Shown: positions 25,865 to 35,343, counted from the first letter of the stretch. The stretch is 64,000 bases of DNA from Aequorivita capsosiphonis DSM 23843 (GCF_000429125.1 NZ_AUBG01000013.1:1-64000), one strand, 5' to 3'. Notes: generated by a model not told the origin, from the letters alone. Program-made: numbers and translations.

Positions 25865-28261
25865 TTAAGATGTATATTCAGTGATTGCTTTTTCCATATT
25901 GTGATGCTTTTCATAAAGCTTCATTATTCCCTCATTTTCAGCCCCATCCGTTAAGTAGGCCGCATAAACCTCCTTGGGAACTTCAAGTCTGAAAATGTTG
26001 CTTTCCTTTCCTATTTTGATAAACATTTCCGTGTACTTTCGTGGTCCGGAAAGATTGTTTTTAATTGATTTCAACTGATTTAAATCGTGGCTAGAGAGAT
26101 TTAATCGCTTCTGAAGCTCATCGTAGCCTTTTTCATTATGAAGGCTATAAATGACCTGTGTGTTCTCCAAAATACTTGCTGATGTAGAATTGTTTGGAAG
26201 TTGATTAATGGACTGAAGAATGATTCCAATAGCGCCGTTCTGCTTTCTAATAGCTTGGTAATAGAATTCTACGCTTTCCAGTACGTTTTCAAATTTGAGC
26301 TGTTTTGCAAACTCATCAAATAAAATGATTCCTTTTTCCGCACGGTTCTTCCAAATGGTTCTTTGAATGGCTGATTTTATAAGTTTCAGCATAACAGAAA
26401 GGATTTCCTTGTTGTCCTTCACTTCATCCAGTTCAAAGACAATCAATCTTTTATCCTCAATTTTATAGGTTTGATCCTCACTGACCTCAAAAAGGAAGCT
26501 GTATAGGCCATCCCCAACATATTCTGACATTATGTGGAGAAAATTGGTAATGTTGAAATAATCAGAATGGATTTTCAACTTTTTTAAAAGTGAATCCTGA
26601 TTGGCTTCAATAAAAGCATAGAAACTGCTAAGCGAATGATCGGTCTTGATTTGCTTATAATAATGACGTAAAATTTTCTTAACTGATACTGATTGCGCTT
26701 TGGTCACTTTTAAATCCGAAGCAAATAGTTCAAAAAGGAATACAGAAAGATCTTCCAAACGTTCGGGAGTCAAATCTTTGAGATCACTTATATAAAAAGG
26801 ATTTATACCTAAATTCTTTCCACTTTCATAGCGGAGCACGGTATATTGCTCTGGATAGAGTTTTGCAAATTTGGTGTATGAGCCTCCCAAATCAATTATG
26901 ACAAGACGAACTCCGCTCTCAAAATATTGCCGCAGGATATTGTTGGCCAAAAAGGATTTTCCTTCTCCGGTAGGAGCGAAGATGGCGAAGTTTCTAGCTT
27001 TAATACGTTTCTTTTTATCGTCCCAAACATCTTTAAGAACTGGAATGTTATGCTCCCGATCATTGAAAATAACCCCCGTTCCATCCGATTTATAATTGGT
27101 ATTGTTGACCAATAGGCACAAAGCGTGTTTTAAATCTGTGACATATAAATCGTCATTTGAAAAATTGGAAGAAAAGCAGCAATAGCTGTTGAGGATATAA
27201 TTCTTGCGTTCTTCACCACGGGGGTAATAGGGGATAATGTCCAGTTCCTTGAACTCAGTCTTTATTTTGGAACTGATTTTCTCTAAATTTTTCACTTCTT
27301 TATCCCAATAAATAATATTGAAGTGCCCTCGAATCACACGGGCATTATCATCAGCATTTATCTGATCCTGGATATATTGGATTTTCTTTAGAACCACTTT
27401 ATTTTGCGACCCGAAATTGGAACTTTTGTTCAATTCCTCAATTTTCTTGTCGAGGATCTTACGCCACTTCTGTTTGTCATCCAAATAGATAATTTGGTTT
27501 ACGATATGGTTTTCGTTTAGCGTAAGCCCAAGCCCATCAACAAAGCCTTGGTGGAATACAAAATCGTCTGAAGTAAAATGTTCGTTTGTTTTGCTGCTCT
27601 GTACGTTTTCGCCAAAACATAATTCACTATTGATGGATAGTACATCAAAATAGTTTTCTCCAATGTTCAATTCCTTTTTTTCGAGGATGATATCCGTGTC
27701 GAAGCCTTCATTAAATCCATTGAAATACCCGTTCGTTAAACTTTGAATTTCATTTGAATCCAAAGGAGTGAATTCCATTTTTCTACTATTGTTTATAAAG
27801 GAAACCGAATCGCTAACCGCTCCTAGAAAACTGTGCATAGTATCGTCCATTTCTGGAACAATGGTTTTGGTCACTTTTTTGAATGGGTTGATATATTTTG
27901 AGTTGTTGAGCGCCTTGTTTTTGGTAAGAATATAAAACAGATAACATTTATGCTCCATATATTCTCGTCCCTTAAAGTGATTGTGTGTAGCTTTTTCTAG
28001 AAAGGTTTTGTTCGGCAAAATTTCTGATGAAAACTTCCTTTTTAGATAGACATCTTGTTTGTGGACTACACATCCGGTCGGGAGAGATTTGATGGCCTGA
28101 AACCAAGCTCCGTGAATATCCTCGAAATCTTTTTCAGAAAGCGAATATATCTCGGGCAGATTACCAGAATAGCAAAGAACGACATTGCCATTATTGGCAA
28201 AGATGACATTCTCTTGAATATCCACGATTGGATGATATGCGGCCAGATTAATCTTCTTCAT
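25865..28261 (-). CDS. traG: TraG-family conjugation ATPase (VirB4-like)
   Basis: The 798-residue protein has an N-terminal domain typical of Bacteroidota TraG (VDIQENVIFANNGNVVLCY) and a C-terminal AAA+ motor. Walker A is FAPTGEGKSFLANN at about residue 430 and Walker B is GIILFDEFAK at about residue 645, followed by QNGAIGIILQSINQ as the sensor region. It powers assembly of the transfer channel at the inner membrane. It overlaps traF by 14 bases and is followed by the TraI-like gene. It appears intact. Confidence 0.94.
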   Translation of the reverse strand: MKKINLAAYHPIVDIQENVIFANNGNVVLCYSGNLPEIYSLSEKDFEDIHGAWFQAIKSLPTGCVVHKQDVYLKRKFSSEILPNKTFLEKATHNHFKGREYMEHKCYLFYILTKNKALNNSKYINPFKKVTKTIVPEMDDTMHSFLGAVSDSVSFINNSRKMEFTPLDSNEIQSLTNGYFNGFNEGFDTDIILEKKELNIGENYFDVLSINSELCFGENVQSSKTNEHFTSDDFVFHQGFVDGLGLTLNENHIVNQIIYLDDKQKWRKILDKKIEELNKSSNFGSQNKVVLKKIQYIQDQINADDNARVIRGHFNIIYWDKEVKNLEKISSKIKTEFKELDIIPYYPRGEERKNYILNSYCCFSSNFSNDDLYVTDLKHALCLLVNNTNYKSDGTGVIFNDREHNIPVLKDVWDDKKKRIKARNFAIFAPTGEGKSFLANNILRQYFESGVRLVIIDLGGSYTKFAKLYPEQYTVLRYESGKNLGINPFYISDLKDLTPERLEDLSVFLFELFASDLKVTKAQSVSVKKILRHYYKQIKTDHSLSSFYAFIEANQDSLLKKLKIHSDYFNITNFLHIMSEYVGDGLYSFLFEVSEDQTYKIEDKRLIVFELDEVKDNKEILSVMLKLIKSAIQRTIWKNRAEKGIILFDEFAKQLKFENVLESVEFYYQAIRKQNGAIGIILQSINQLPNNSTSASILENTQVIYSLHNEKGYDELQKRLNLSSHDLNQLKSIKNNLSGPRKYTEMFIKIGKESNIFRLEVPKEVYAAYLTDGAENEGIMKLYEKHHNMEKAITEYTS

Positions 28262-28532
28262 AATTGAAAAGTGTTGGTTTCTTGTTGCTGATTATTTGAG
28301 GGAATGGCTTTGAGAAATGAAACAATTGCGGATTGTTTGTGATTTTTATAAGTGCTATAAACAAACCCACATTCAAAATGATAACCCCTATGATAATTCC
28401 AAAACTGAAAGAGAAAATGATAATCAGGAGCGACGCTATAATAGAAATCATCATTATTGCAAATAGGGAGATGGGCAGTCCAAAAATGACCGCCCGTTTC
28501 CTGATGTTTTTATAGGTTTCGTACTGTTTCAT
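28248..28532 (-). CDS. traF: conjugative transposon protein TraF (DUF4133)
   Basis: The 94-residue protein has a short N-terminus (YKNIRKRAVIFGLPISLFA) and two closely spaced membrane helices, as usual for DUF4133/TraF, a VirB3-like inner-membrane part. It overlaps the start of traG by 14 bases. Confidence 0.88.
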   Translation of the reverse strand: MKQYETYKNIRKRAVIFGLPISLFAIMMISIIASLLIIIFSFSFGIIIGVIILNVGLFIALIKITNNPQLFHFSKPFPQIISNKKPTLFNYEED

Positions 28533-28622
28533 CTGTTTATAATATTTGTTTTTTCAAGGACAGATGGAACATCCATAATAGATATTCCGCTGTGTGTTTA
28601 AAAATTATTCTTAGATGTTTCA

Positions 28623-28910
28623 TTAGACTACGATTCCAATTAAATAAGTAAAGATTCCGACCACGGCACCCGCGATCAGTACGAATACCAAAACCCGTGT
28701 AATCCCTTTTTTTAAATCTGCATTCTCGCCGAAAAAATGCCCGGCATTGAAAAGGAATCCAACGAGAAAGATGACTCCAAGAATAATAGGAAAAACGGTT
28801 CGAATGGTTTCGGAAACATCCTGTACGGAATCCTCGATGCCACCAATCTGTGCGAAGCTTTGTGAAACTGTGAACAAAAGAGCTGTTAAAATGAAAGTTG
28901 ATCTTTTCAT
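28623..28910 (-). CDS. traE: conjugative transposon protein TraE (DUF4134)
   Basis: The 95-residue protein has a signal peptide (LLFTVSQSFAQ) and two hydrophobic helices (FPIILGVIFLVGFLFNAGHFF and VLVFVLIAGAVVGIFTYLIG). This is the DUF4134 layout, VirB2-like and probably the pilin. It is the first tra gene of the minus-strand operon. The 90-base gap to traF holds no gene; a longer overlapping frame at 28537-28920 is not coding. Confidence 0.88.
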   Translation of the reverse strand: MKRSTFILTALLFTVSQSFAQIGGIEDSVQDVSETIRTVFPIILGVIFLVGFLFNAGHFFGENADLKKGITRVLVFVLIAGAVVGIFTYLIGIVV

Positions 28911-29087
28911 AACTGTGCATTTTTATAAACCTAAAATAGGTTGGTTATTAAAACTTTGCGAAATCTATTGTGAAAAGAAGGGAGGGAAAGAAAATCTTTA
29001 AACTTTAACGTGAACCGCTGTTAAACTTTGAAAGATTATTAGAAATGGAAATGAATCTTTAAATTTTGTTCAAAACAAGAAGTTATT

Positions 29088-29735
29088 ATGACTCAGTTCA
29101 AGGTTTTAATTTCGATCATTTTAGTCTTAGAATTATTTGGATTGCCAAGCCCAGTTTTAGCACAAATAAACCAGCCTAGAAAGCAGATAATTGTAATTGA
29201 TCCTGGCCACGGCGGAAAGGATTTTGGTGCAGTGGGTATAAATGGTATTCTGGAAAAAGATGTAGTTCTAAAAATTGCGAAGCAAATCATAGAACTAAAT
29301 GAGACCACTTTTAATAATCAATTTGAAATTTATCTTACTCGATATATGGACACGCTTATTTCATTGGGGGATAGGACCAAGTTAGCCAAGAAACTGAAAG
29401 CAAATATTTTCATTTCCTTTCATTGCAATCATTCGGACAATCCAAATGCGAGAGGTGTAGAAGTTTATGTTTCTAAGAAACAAGGCAAATACTCACAGGA
29501 ATCAATATTGCTGGCTTATGATCTTCAAAAGGGGTTAAAGGAGAATCTTGGATTTAAGAGTAGGGGAGTGAAGTTTGCTGATTTTCAGGTTTTGAGGGAG
29601 ACTGTTAATTGTTTTCCTTCAGTACTTTTAGAATTGGGGTTTTTGAGTAATAAGGAGGAAAAACAATTTGTATGTGATTCTGAAAATTTAGACTCATATG
29701 CTTACTTAATACTTAATCATCTCATTAAAGAGTAA
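29088..29735 (+). CDS. N-acetylmuramoyl-L-alanine amidase
   Basis: The 215-residue exported enzyme has a signal peptide (ELFGLPSPVLAQI) and the Amidase_3 fold. IDPGHGGKDFGAVG holds the first zinc His, IFISFHCNHSDN the second, and LLELGFLSNKEE the catalytic Glu. It cuts the amide bond between muramic acid and the stem peptide. Placed divergently beside the traE promoter region, it is well suited to open the wall for the transfer channel, although a house role cannot be excluded. Confidence 0.93.
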   Translation: MTQFKVLISIILVLELFGLPSPVLAQINQPRKQIIVIDPGHGGKDFGAVGINGILEKDVVLKIAKQIIELNETTFNNQFEIYLTRYMDTLISLGDRTKLAKKLKANIFISFHCNHSDNPNARGVEVYVSKKQGKYSQESILLAYDLQKGLKENLGFKSRGVKFADFQVLRETVNCFPSVLLELGFLSNKEEKQFVCDSENLDSYAYLILNHLIKE

Positions 29736-29740
29736 AGATA

Positions 29741-29851
29741 ATGAAAGACTTTTTTAATAAAGTATTCCAGAGTTTGAAGAGTTTGTTAAAAACTTTATTG
29801 CTTGAGTTGAAGGTTATACTGAATATTATTAAAAATCTTCAGAAAAGGTAA
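29741..29851 (+). CDS. possible small amphipathic peptide downstream of the amidase
   Basis: A 36-codon frame starts 5 bases after the amidase stop, with a weak purine-rich lead (GTAAAGATA). The peptide (MKDFFNKVFQSLKSLLKTL and on) is lysine-rich and forms a continuous amphipathic helix of the kind seen in small membrane-active peptides. No family is recognised. It could also be chance. Confidence 0.35.
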   Translation: MKDFFNKVFQSLKSLLKTLLLELKVILNIIKNLQKR

Positions 29852-30283
29852 TTTAGAAATTTTCATATTTTTTAAATTTAGCAAGGTTGGGGCTAATTGT
29901 AATTTTCAAATAGGAAATCTTAACATTACTTCTCAAAAGAATTCATCGGGCAACACCTAATAACGTATTACCAATCTTAAGATTAATATATTCTGTAAAA
30001 CAAAAAGTTCGGAAACTATTAACTTCTGTTCTTATCAATTCCAATACTAAGAACTATATTTTGTGAAGAGTCCCCCACCCAAGACAAGAAAATTGTAATC
30101 AAAAGTTATAGTTGACGGTTGCTGTTCAATGTAAAAATAAAACAATGATGACGGAGGAATAGTCTCTTCGGAATACGGTATTGTGAGAGAAGAAGTTCAA
30201 CTCCCTTTTCCTACTCAACACAAACACGTTTATGCAAATCTGAATCCTCCTGAATAAACACTGCAACCCTTCAAATAAACAAC
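29852..30283. other. gene-free stretch
   Basis: No coding frame of note and no convincing terminator. A weak T-run follows the small frame. Nothing else seen. Confidence 0.4.
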
Positions 30284-30625
30284 TTATTTTCCTATTATCT
30301 CATTTCTAAAATGAATGCCCCAACTTATTAACTCGTCTAACATTTTTTCCATTGATAACCCCAGTGGTGTTAAAGAATATTCTACTGTTACAGGCATACT
30401 ATCATAAAGGGTTCTATTGATAATTTTATTCATTTCCAAAGCCTTTAATTCCTGTGATAGCATTTTTGGAGAAATGTCTGAAATGTCTCTTTGTATTTCT
30501 CCAAATCGTTTGTTGCCATGGATCAATGAAATTATGATTGGTAATCTCCATTTCCCCTGGATTACTTCGAGAGTATCTCTCGAAACCATCAAATTGTATT
30601 TACACGCTTTCTTCTTTTGACTCAT
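30284..30625 (-). CDS. HxlR-family transcriptional regulator
   Basis: The 113-residue winged-helix protein has the HxlR plan: Cys8 near the N-terminus, IQGKWRLPIIISLIHGNKRFGEIQR as the core helix-turn-helix, SPKMLSQELKALE and the wing YSLTPLG. Cys8 is at the position used for redox or electrophile sensing in some members (HypR, YodB). It is divergent from a YceI gene across a 114-base region with overlapping palindromes, so it very likely controls both. Confidence 0.93.
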   Translation of the reverse strand: MSQKKKACKYNLMVSRDTLEVIQGKWRLPIIISLIHGNKRFGEIQRDISDISPKMLSQELKALEMNKIINRTLYDSMPVTVEYSLTPLGLSMEKMLDELISWGIHFRNEIIGK

Positions 30626-30656
30626 ATCTATCTGATTTTTAGTGTGCTTACTTACA

Positions 30657-30680
30657 GGTAACTACTTACCATATGGTAAC
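30657..30680. promoter_or_regulatory. putative HxlR operator, overlapping palindromes
   Basis: GGTAACTACTTACC at 30657-30670 is an inverted repeat with 5-base arms, and TTACCATATGGTAA at 30666-30679 is a perfect 14-base palindrome sharing its right half. GTAACTAC then repeats. The arrangement gives several GTAA/TTAC half-sites between the divergent HxlR and YceI genes. Confidence 0.6.
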
Positions 30681-30739
30681 TACTATACTTTAGATAGTAA
30701 ATTTAGTTAATTTTACATTACAAATAAATTAAAAAAAAC

Positions 30740-31288
30740 ATGAAAAATTCAACAACATGGGCAATCGACCCACTGCACTCTGAAGTGTTATTTAAAATTA
30801 AGCACTTAGTTATTTCTACCGTAACGGGTTCGTTCAGGAAATTTGAAGGAAAAATTATTACTGAAGGAACTGGTTTTAACAATGCAAAAGTATCTATTGT
30901 AATAGATGTAAAAAGTATTGACACTAATCAATCACAACGTGATGAGCATCTACAAAGCGGCGATTTTTTTGAAGCAGATGCATACCCGAATATCACTTTT
31001 GAATCCACCTCGTTTTTAAAAACAGATGGAAATGATTATTCAATGATTGGCAATTTGACAATGAAAGACGTCACGAAACCAATTAAATTAGATGTAGAAT
31101 ATGGTGGTTCGCAAGATAATGGCCACGGTATCCTAAAACATGGTTTTGAAGTAACTGGAATAGTCAATCGAAAAGAATTTGGGATGACCTGGAATAAACT
31201 CACTGATACAGGTGGATTGGGGTTAGGTGAAGATATCAAACTGATTGCAAATATTCAAGTCGCACAATTAGTCGAAGAATTAAATTAA
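30740..31288 (+). CDS. YceI-family protein
   Basis: The 182-residue protein is a lipocalin-like YceI barrel: WAIDPLHSEVLFKIKHLVIS at the start, SGDFFEADAYPNITFEST in the middle, NLTMKDVTKPIKLDVEY, and the ending ELNGTIE-type strand. There is no signal peptide, so this copy is cytoplasmic. YceI proteins bind isoprenoid quinone-like molecules. Pairing with HxlR is common and suggests a role in redox or electrophile stress. A terminator follows. Confidence 0.92.
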   Translation: MKNSTTWAIDPLHSEVLFKIKHLVISTVTGSFRKFEGKIITEGTGFNNAKVSIVIDVKSIDTNQSQRDEHLQSGDFFEADAYPNITFESTSFLKTDGNDYSMIGNLTMKDVTKPIKLDVEYGGSQDNGHGILKHGFEVTGIVNRKEFGMTWNKLTDTGGLGLGEDIKLIANIQVAQLVEELN

Positions 31289-31306
31289 TTATAACAAAAG
31301 AAGAAA

Positions 31307-31352
31307 GCTCAGGTAAATTGGTTAATAACCTTTTGGCCTGGGCACTTTTTTT
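31307..31352 (+). terminator. rho-independent terminator of the YceI gene
   Basis: GCTCAGG at 31307-31313 pairs with CCTGGGC at 31337-31343, with an inner GGTTA/TAACC stem, followed by a run of seven T. Confidence 0.7.
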
Positions 31353-31927
31353 AACAAAGAAAAGCTAATAGCTAATTTCGCGCAAAAATAATATGGCTTC
31401 GTTAAAAATACGGGGCATATGTAATCAATTGAACTACCATTTCGCGGCAGAGGAAAAGGCATAACCATAGTTAAGCTATATTGCCCTTATACTCAATTCT
31501 CCTCCCAAATATTTCAGTGATAGTTTAAATAACTTTGTAGGACAAATAGAAAAGCAGATTATTACGACGAGCTTAGAGAAAAAGCCAAAGACATATCTTC
31601 AACTACAAGCCATATATTGATTTGATAGCGAAGTGCAAGTAAACGCTGCAATTTTAGATTGGTAGAAATTCTTAAAAATCAAAAAATTTATATGGTAAAT
31701 TTTTATTTCTTAGAACTTCGTTTCTATTCCAAAACAAGACGAAACTAGCTGTTACGGCATAAAACGAGCCCCTTGGGATCCTTTTTTAAATAGTGAATAT
31801 TGGCGAACTCAGTGTAAAATTTACCTTTAAGAAGGATTTTCTGCTGGGATTCTAAATCTGATTTTCCCATAGCGGCGAGTCCTTGATTTAGGGTCTCCGC
31901 TACCTTGCCTTCTAAGCCAGTAAATAC
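31353..31927. pseudogene. degenerate stretch with gene remnants
   Basis: No intact gene. Near 31560-31660 the plus strand reads YYDELREKAKDISSTTSHI and then, after a stop, FDSEVQVNAAILDW, which looks like decayed coding sequence of an unrecognised gene. The remainder shows nothing. Confidence 0.35.
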
Positions 31928-32383
31928 CTAGGAGTGAGTCATATATATATATATATAAGAGAGTGCTTCATTATAGGGACTCTTATATGCTTCGGTCTTT
32001 TCTTTATAGTGCTCCGCTACCAGTAATAAATTTTTAAAATCCCCTTTTAGCTCATAATAAATACAGTAGTTTTTTAATAGAATCAGTTCTGCACTCCCAT
32101 CTTTTGATTTAACGGACTTTTCTAAAAGTATCTGCATCTTGACAAAAGCTGTTTCCGAATCACTATAAAACTCGTGCGTATTGTCATTGGCCTGAACCCA
32201 TAATGATGGTTCTTCCCCAGGATTTTGGGAAAAATAAACACCACCATAGATAAAAGATAGAACCAATATTATTTTAATTATGGGTAAAAAACATTTATTT
32301 TTAATAACTTTCTTTCCAAAGATATGTTTTTTATAAAGTATTGTCCAAAAATTGCAAATTTCCCCAAACCCCAGGATGCCCAC
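31928..32383 (-). pseudogene. N-terminal remnant of a membrane-anchored TPR-like protein
   Basis: The 151-residue frame has a hydrophobic anchor (FLPIIKIILVLSFIYGGVYF) and then helical repeats (LLEKSVKSKDGSAELILLKNYCIYYELKGD in two parts). This resembles the start of the TPR-bearing AraC-type regulators common in Flavobacteria. The C-terminus stops just after a run of alternating T and A at about 31943-31958, and no ATG lies directly before the anchor. The frame overlaps the upstream gene by 53 bases. I read it as truncated, perhaps at both ends. Confidence 0.5.
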
Positions 32384-33458
32384 TAGCCGCCTGGTTCTTA
32401 TTATGTATAGTTGAATAAATCCTCCAATTAGGCCGCTTCTCTGGCCAAACTCCTTTCCGGTTTAAACCACTGCTTTTCACATTTGAAAAAAGCTCATGAG
32501 ATAGCAACAAATAATCTTCTTGCTTAATATTTACTCCCATTCGGTAAGCACCCAATCGAAAGTAAGTGGCGTCTTTCCCTTCATCAAAATCAACATTAAA
32601 CGTTTTGTTTTTGCTGATGTCTTTTAAATCAGTTTCTTGAAGTAAAGGAGCCAAGGAGTTGCAGTAGGAGGGAGCATTCAAAGTTCCAGCGATAACTATA
32701 TTGGCTTTGGCTTGCATCTGTAACATTTTATATATCACTGAGACTTGATAAGCTTGATTTTTTCTTATTTCAAATGCTTTTTCTTTATCGAGTTTGTTCT
32801 CATAGAAATAGGCTGAGAGTAAATGGATACATTTTCCTTTCGGAGTTGAAATTTTGTATTCCAATAATTCTTGTGTTGCAGTTTCGGTTTCATCAATTGT
32901 ATGGATTTTGATGGTTTCCAATTGATATCCGTTTTTTAATAATAATGCTTGATTGCGGCCTCTTCCTTCAGAATTTGGAATCAGAATAATTTCTGAGAAC
33001 GGCTCGCAACTAAACTTTGCTAAGATGAAATTATTAAACTCATCCAAAGACATTTTATCTTCAACTTCCTGCATCACCAAAATATCTGGATTGATTTCCG
33101 AAATTACCATCGCTTTATGGTTTGTAGATTCTGGATCAATAGGTACAGTCCGCACCTTGATCCAACCGTTCCAATCTGTAAGTTCTCCTGATTTGAGCTC
33201 TTTGGAATAGTTCATTCCTTTTAAGTAAAGTTCTCCAGCCTTCTTTCGCATTACCACATAAGGGTTTTGATAGGTTTTGTCAAAATCCAACAGGAATGAT
33301 AATTCCTTTAACCGTTCCGTATTCGTGGAACATTTTTCTTTAGTTAGCAGTGTGTCGAACTCCATAATCCAATCGGAAACGCATTTCCCGACGGTTCTTT
33401 GAATCAAGCTTCTATCTCTATGAAATAGGTTTTGGACATTAAAGGTGGCTATTTTCAT
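32331..33458 (-). CDS. endonuclease/exonuclease/phosphatase-fold protein with altered active site
   Basis: The 375-residue protein follows the EEP plan: FNVQNLF with the first Asn, ILVMQEVED with the metal-binding Glu, GRGRNQALLLK, then HLLSAYFYE for the usual HxxS strand. The motif normally written GDxN appears as AGTLNAP, so the catalytic Asp is Thr. The final SDH appears as SGHPG, so that Asp is Gly. Two key acidic residues are thus missing and catalysis is doubtful. It lies 11 bases after the DnaC-like gene in an element operon. A binding or regulatory role is possible. Confidence 0.75.
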   Translation of the reverse strand: MKIATFNVQNLFHRDRSLIQRTVGKCVSDWIMEFDTLLTKEKCSTNTERLKELSFLLDFDKTYQNPYVVMRKKAGELYLKGMNYSKELKSGELTDWNGWIKVRTVPIDPESTNHKAMVISEINPDILVMQEVEDKMSLDEFNNFILAKFSCEPFSEIILIPNSEGRGRNQALLLKNGYQLETIKIHTIDETETATQELLEYKISTPKGKCIHLLSAYFYENKLDKEKAFEIRKNQAYQVSVIYKMLQMQAKANIVIAGTLNAPSYCNSLAPLLQETDLKDISKNKTFNVDFDEGKDATYFRLGAYRMGVNIKQEDYLLLSHELFSNVKSSGLNRKGVWPEKRPNWRIYSTIHNKNQAASGHPGVWGNLQFLDNTL

Positions 33459-33469
33459 AATCTTAGTTT

Positions 33470-34126
33470 TTATTTTCTTTTGTCCTTCGCATTTTTATCA
33501 AAGGCAATTAGGTTAAACATTTCACGCATTCTACTGCGTACTCGGTTTCCATAGCGTTCCTCCAGTTCTTCCGCATTCAGGTTGGTGGTCGCGTGCGTTT
33601 TTAGCTTACTCTTCAGAAAAAGCTCATATCGCGAAAGTAAGATCTCTCCCATCACATTGCAGTCCTGTCCGTAGTGCCTTCCGATGGGTTCAACGCCCAA
33701 GTCATCAAAACAGAAAAGACTACCACTTCCATAATCTTCAATGATTTTATACCCGAGGTGATTAAATGCAAAAACAATATTCCTGCAAGGAATTACTGAG
33801 TAGGAGCGCTGCAATGGAACGATGAATTGTAATAATTTCATTAAAGATGTTTTGCCACATCCTACGGGTCCAGAAATCAAAAGCCCTTTGTCAGGATCTA
33901 TTCCTGCCTTTTCGCATTTTTCCGTATCCTTTATAAAATAATTGCTGAGTTTGTAGATGATGTCTTTGTCGTCCTCGTAAATTTGGAACTGTTTTCCAAA
34001 CAACAATTTTCCCTTGGCATCCAGATAAATCAAGATCTTCGGAAAATCATAGAACATTTCAAACCCATTGAATCTTCCAATCGAATACTCAATGCCACCT
34101 TCGGTTATTTTAGAGGGGTTGACCAT
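33470..34126 (-). CDS. DnaC/IstB-like AAA ATPase
   Basis: The 218-residue ATPase has Walker A GPVGCGKTS and Walker B LFCFDDLG, then THATTNLNAEELEERYG with the sensor residue and an arginine finger region (NRVRSRMREMF). This matches helicase-loader-like ATPases carried by mobile elements. It overlaps the DnaD-like gene by 17 bases. A role in loading replication functions on the transferred or excised element is inferred. Confidence 0.85.
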   Translation of the reverse strand: MVNPSKITEGGIEYSIGRFNGFEMFYDFPKILIYLDAKGKLLFGKQFQIYEDDKDIIYKLSNYFIKDTEKCEKAGIDPDKGLLISGPVGCGKTSLMKLLQFIVPLQRSYSVIPCRNIVFAFNHLGYKIIEDYGSGSLFCFDDLGVEPIGRHYGQDCNVMGEILLSRYELFLKSKLKTHATTNLNAEELEERYGNRVRSRMREMFNLIAFDKNAKDKRK

Positions 34127-34784
34127 AATTTTTGGTTTTACTGGTTTTAAGGTTGTCCCGTTTTTGAGACGTTGCTTTTGCCATTTTAATTTCTTTGGAT
34201 TTTAGCATCCAGTTTTCAGCTGTTGAATGCCAATCTGTGATTTCTATTTTTCCGCCAATTTTCCATCCGATGCCGTTATAATGATGGAAGAATTTTTCTC
34301 CTTCCAGTTCTGGCCATTTTCGTTTTTTAAAAAAAATTAAAACTTCATTTTTATCTTTTGGTAGCTTAGCTTTATTTCTGTTTGTTATTTGTTTGTTTAT
34401 GTTTGTATAAGGTACCAATGCTTGTCCCTCTAGTTGTTCAGTAGATGTCCCGATAGTTGTTCTAGTATTTGTACCGTAGCTTGTTTCACTACTTGTATCA
34501 AATTTGGGTATCCTGATTTTGCTTCCTTTATATGGATTATGCGAGGGTAGATAGCGGATATATTTCCAGGTATTCAAACTTTTTAGACATCTGTGATATG
34601 TGGCTTTTGAGCCTATTTTGGACATCTTCATAATCTCTTCCCGGTTTATATAAAACTCATCTGGAAACCGATTGATATTCCAATATTGAAACAAGGCCAT
34701 ATAAAGACTTATGTGCGTTGGGTTCAATCGGGAATCCATTGAAAACTGCTGAAACACAGCATTGAGATGTTTTATATAGTTCAT
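34110..34784 (-). CDS. DnaD-like/winged-helix replication protein
   Basis: The 224-residue protein starts with a winged-helix segment (HLNAVFQQFSMDSRLNPTHISLYM in two parts, EIMKMSKIGSKATYHRCLKSLNTW). It ends with a short helical part containing WHSTAENWMLKSKEI, like the DnaD-type C-terminus with its YxxxIxxxW-type motif. It is encoded directly before the DnaC-like gene, a pairing typical of primosome-type loaders on phages and conjugative elements. Confidence 0.75.
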   Translation of the reverse strand: MNYIKHLNAVFQQFSMDSRLNPTHISLYMALFQYWNINRFPDEFYINREEIMKMSKIGSKATYHRCLKSLNTWKYIRYLPSHNPYKGSKIRIPKFDTSSETSYGTNTRTTIGTSTEQLEGQALVPYTNINKQITNRNKAKLPKDKNEVLIFFKKRKWPELEGEKFFHHYNGIGWKIGGKIEITDWHSTAENWMLKSKEIKMAKATSQKRDNLKTSKTKNYGQPL

Positions 34785-34790
34785 ACATAA

Positions 34791-35072
34791 TTATTCTTCT
34801 GAATATTCAACACGATTCTTGGTCATCACTTTTTTGATATCCTCAATATCATAGTAAATGATCCCGCCCATTTTGCTATAGGGCAGGGTGCCATTTATTC
34901 GAAGATTTTGGAGCGTGCCTGGACTTATCCGGAGCATCTCCATAACCTCAGAAGATTTTAGATACTTTTTCAAAGTGCCGAAAGCTTGTTTGTTGAGAAT
35001 TTTTTTAATGTCATCGAGCAATTCCATTTTGAAATCTCGAAGATCGTCGGTGGTAATAATACTTGTTGGCAT
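34791..35072 (-). CDS. excisionase/MerR-type helix-turn-helix protein
   Basis: The 93-residue protein has a helical start and a C-terminal HTH_17 domain (LKSSEVMEMLRISPGTLQNLR, ending PYSKMGGIIYYDIEDIKKVM). Members serve as excisionases or regulators of Bacteroidota transposons. It lies 6 bases before the DnaD-like gene and is probably the first gene of that operon. No integrase gene is found in the window. Confidence 0.88.
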   Translation of the reverse strand: MPTSIITTDDLRDFKMELLDDIKKILNKQAFGTLKKYLKSSEVMEMLRISPGTLQNLRINGTLPYSKMGGIIYYDIEDIKKVMTKNRVEYSEE

Positions 35073-35343
35073 AATAGAACGGTTTTAAAAGAAAGGGACT
35101 AAAAATTATTATCTTTTAATTTGATAGTCCCTAACTCGATTTGACTTTCGTTCTACAAATTTGGAGGTCTTTATTGAATTAAATTCAATAGTCAATCCAG
35201 AGGTGGGAAAGATTTTCGGAAATAAAATTTGGATAGTTTTGGCGTGAAATGGAGGTTATCGATTTAGCCATGGACATTAATTCGATCTAAATTTAATTGA
35301 AAACTTTGTAAAGGTTGTTTTCCCAACTTGGGAAGAGGGTGGG

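Noticed and set aside
28537-28920. A 127-residue frame overlapping traE
   Set aside because: It is a shifted shadow of traE. The DUF4134 product in the other frame has a signal peptide and family features.
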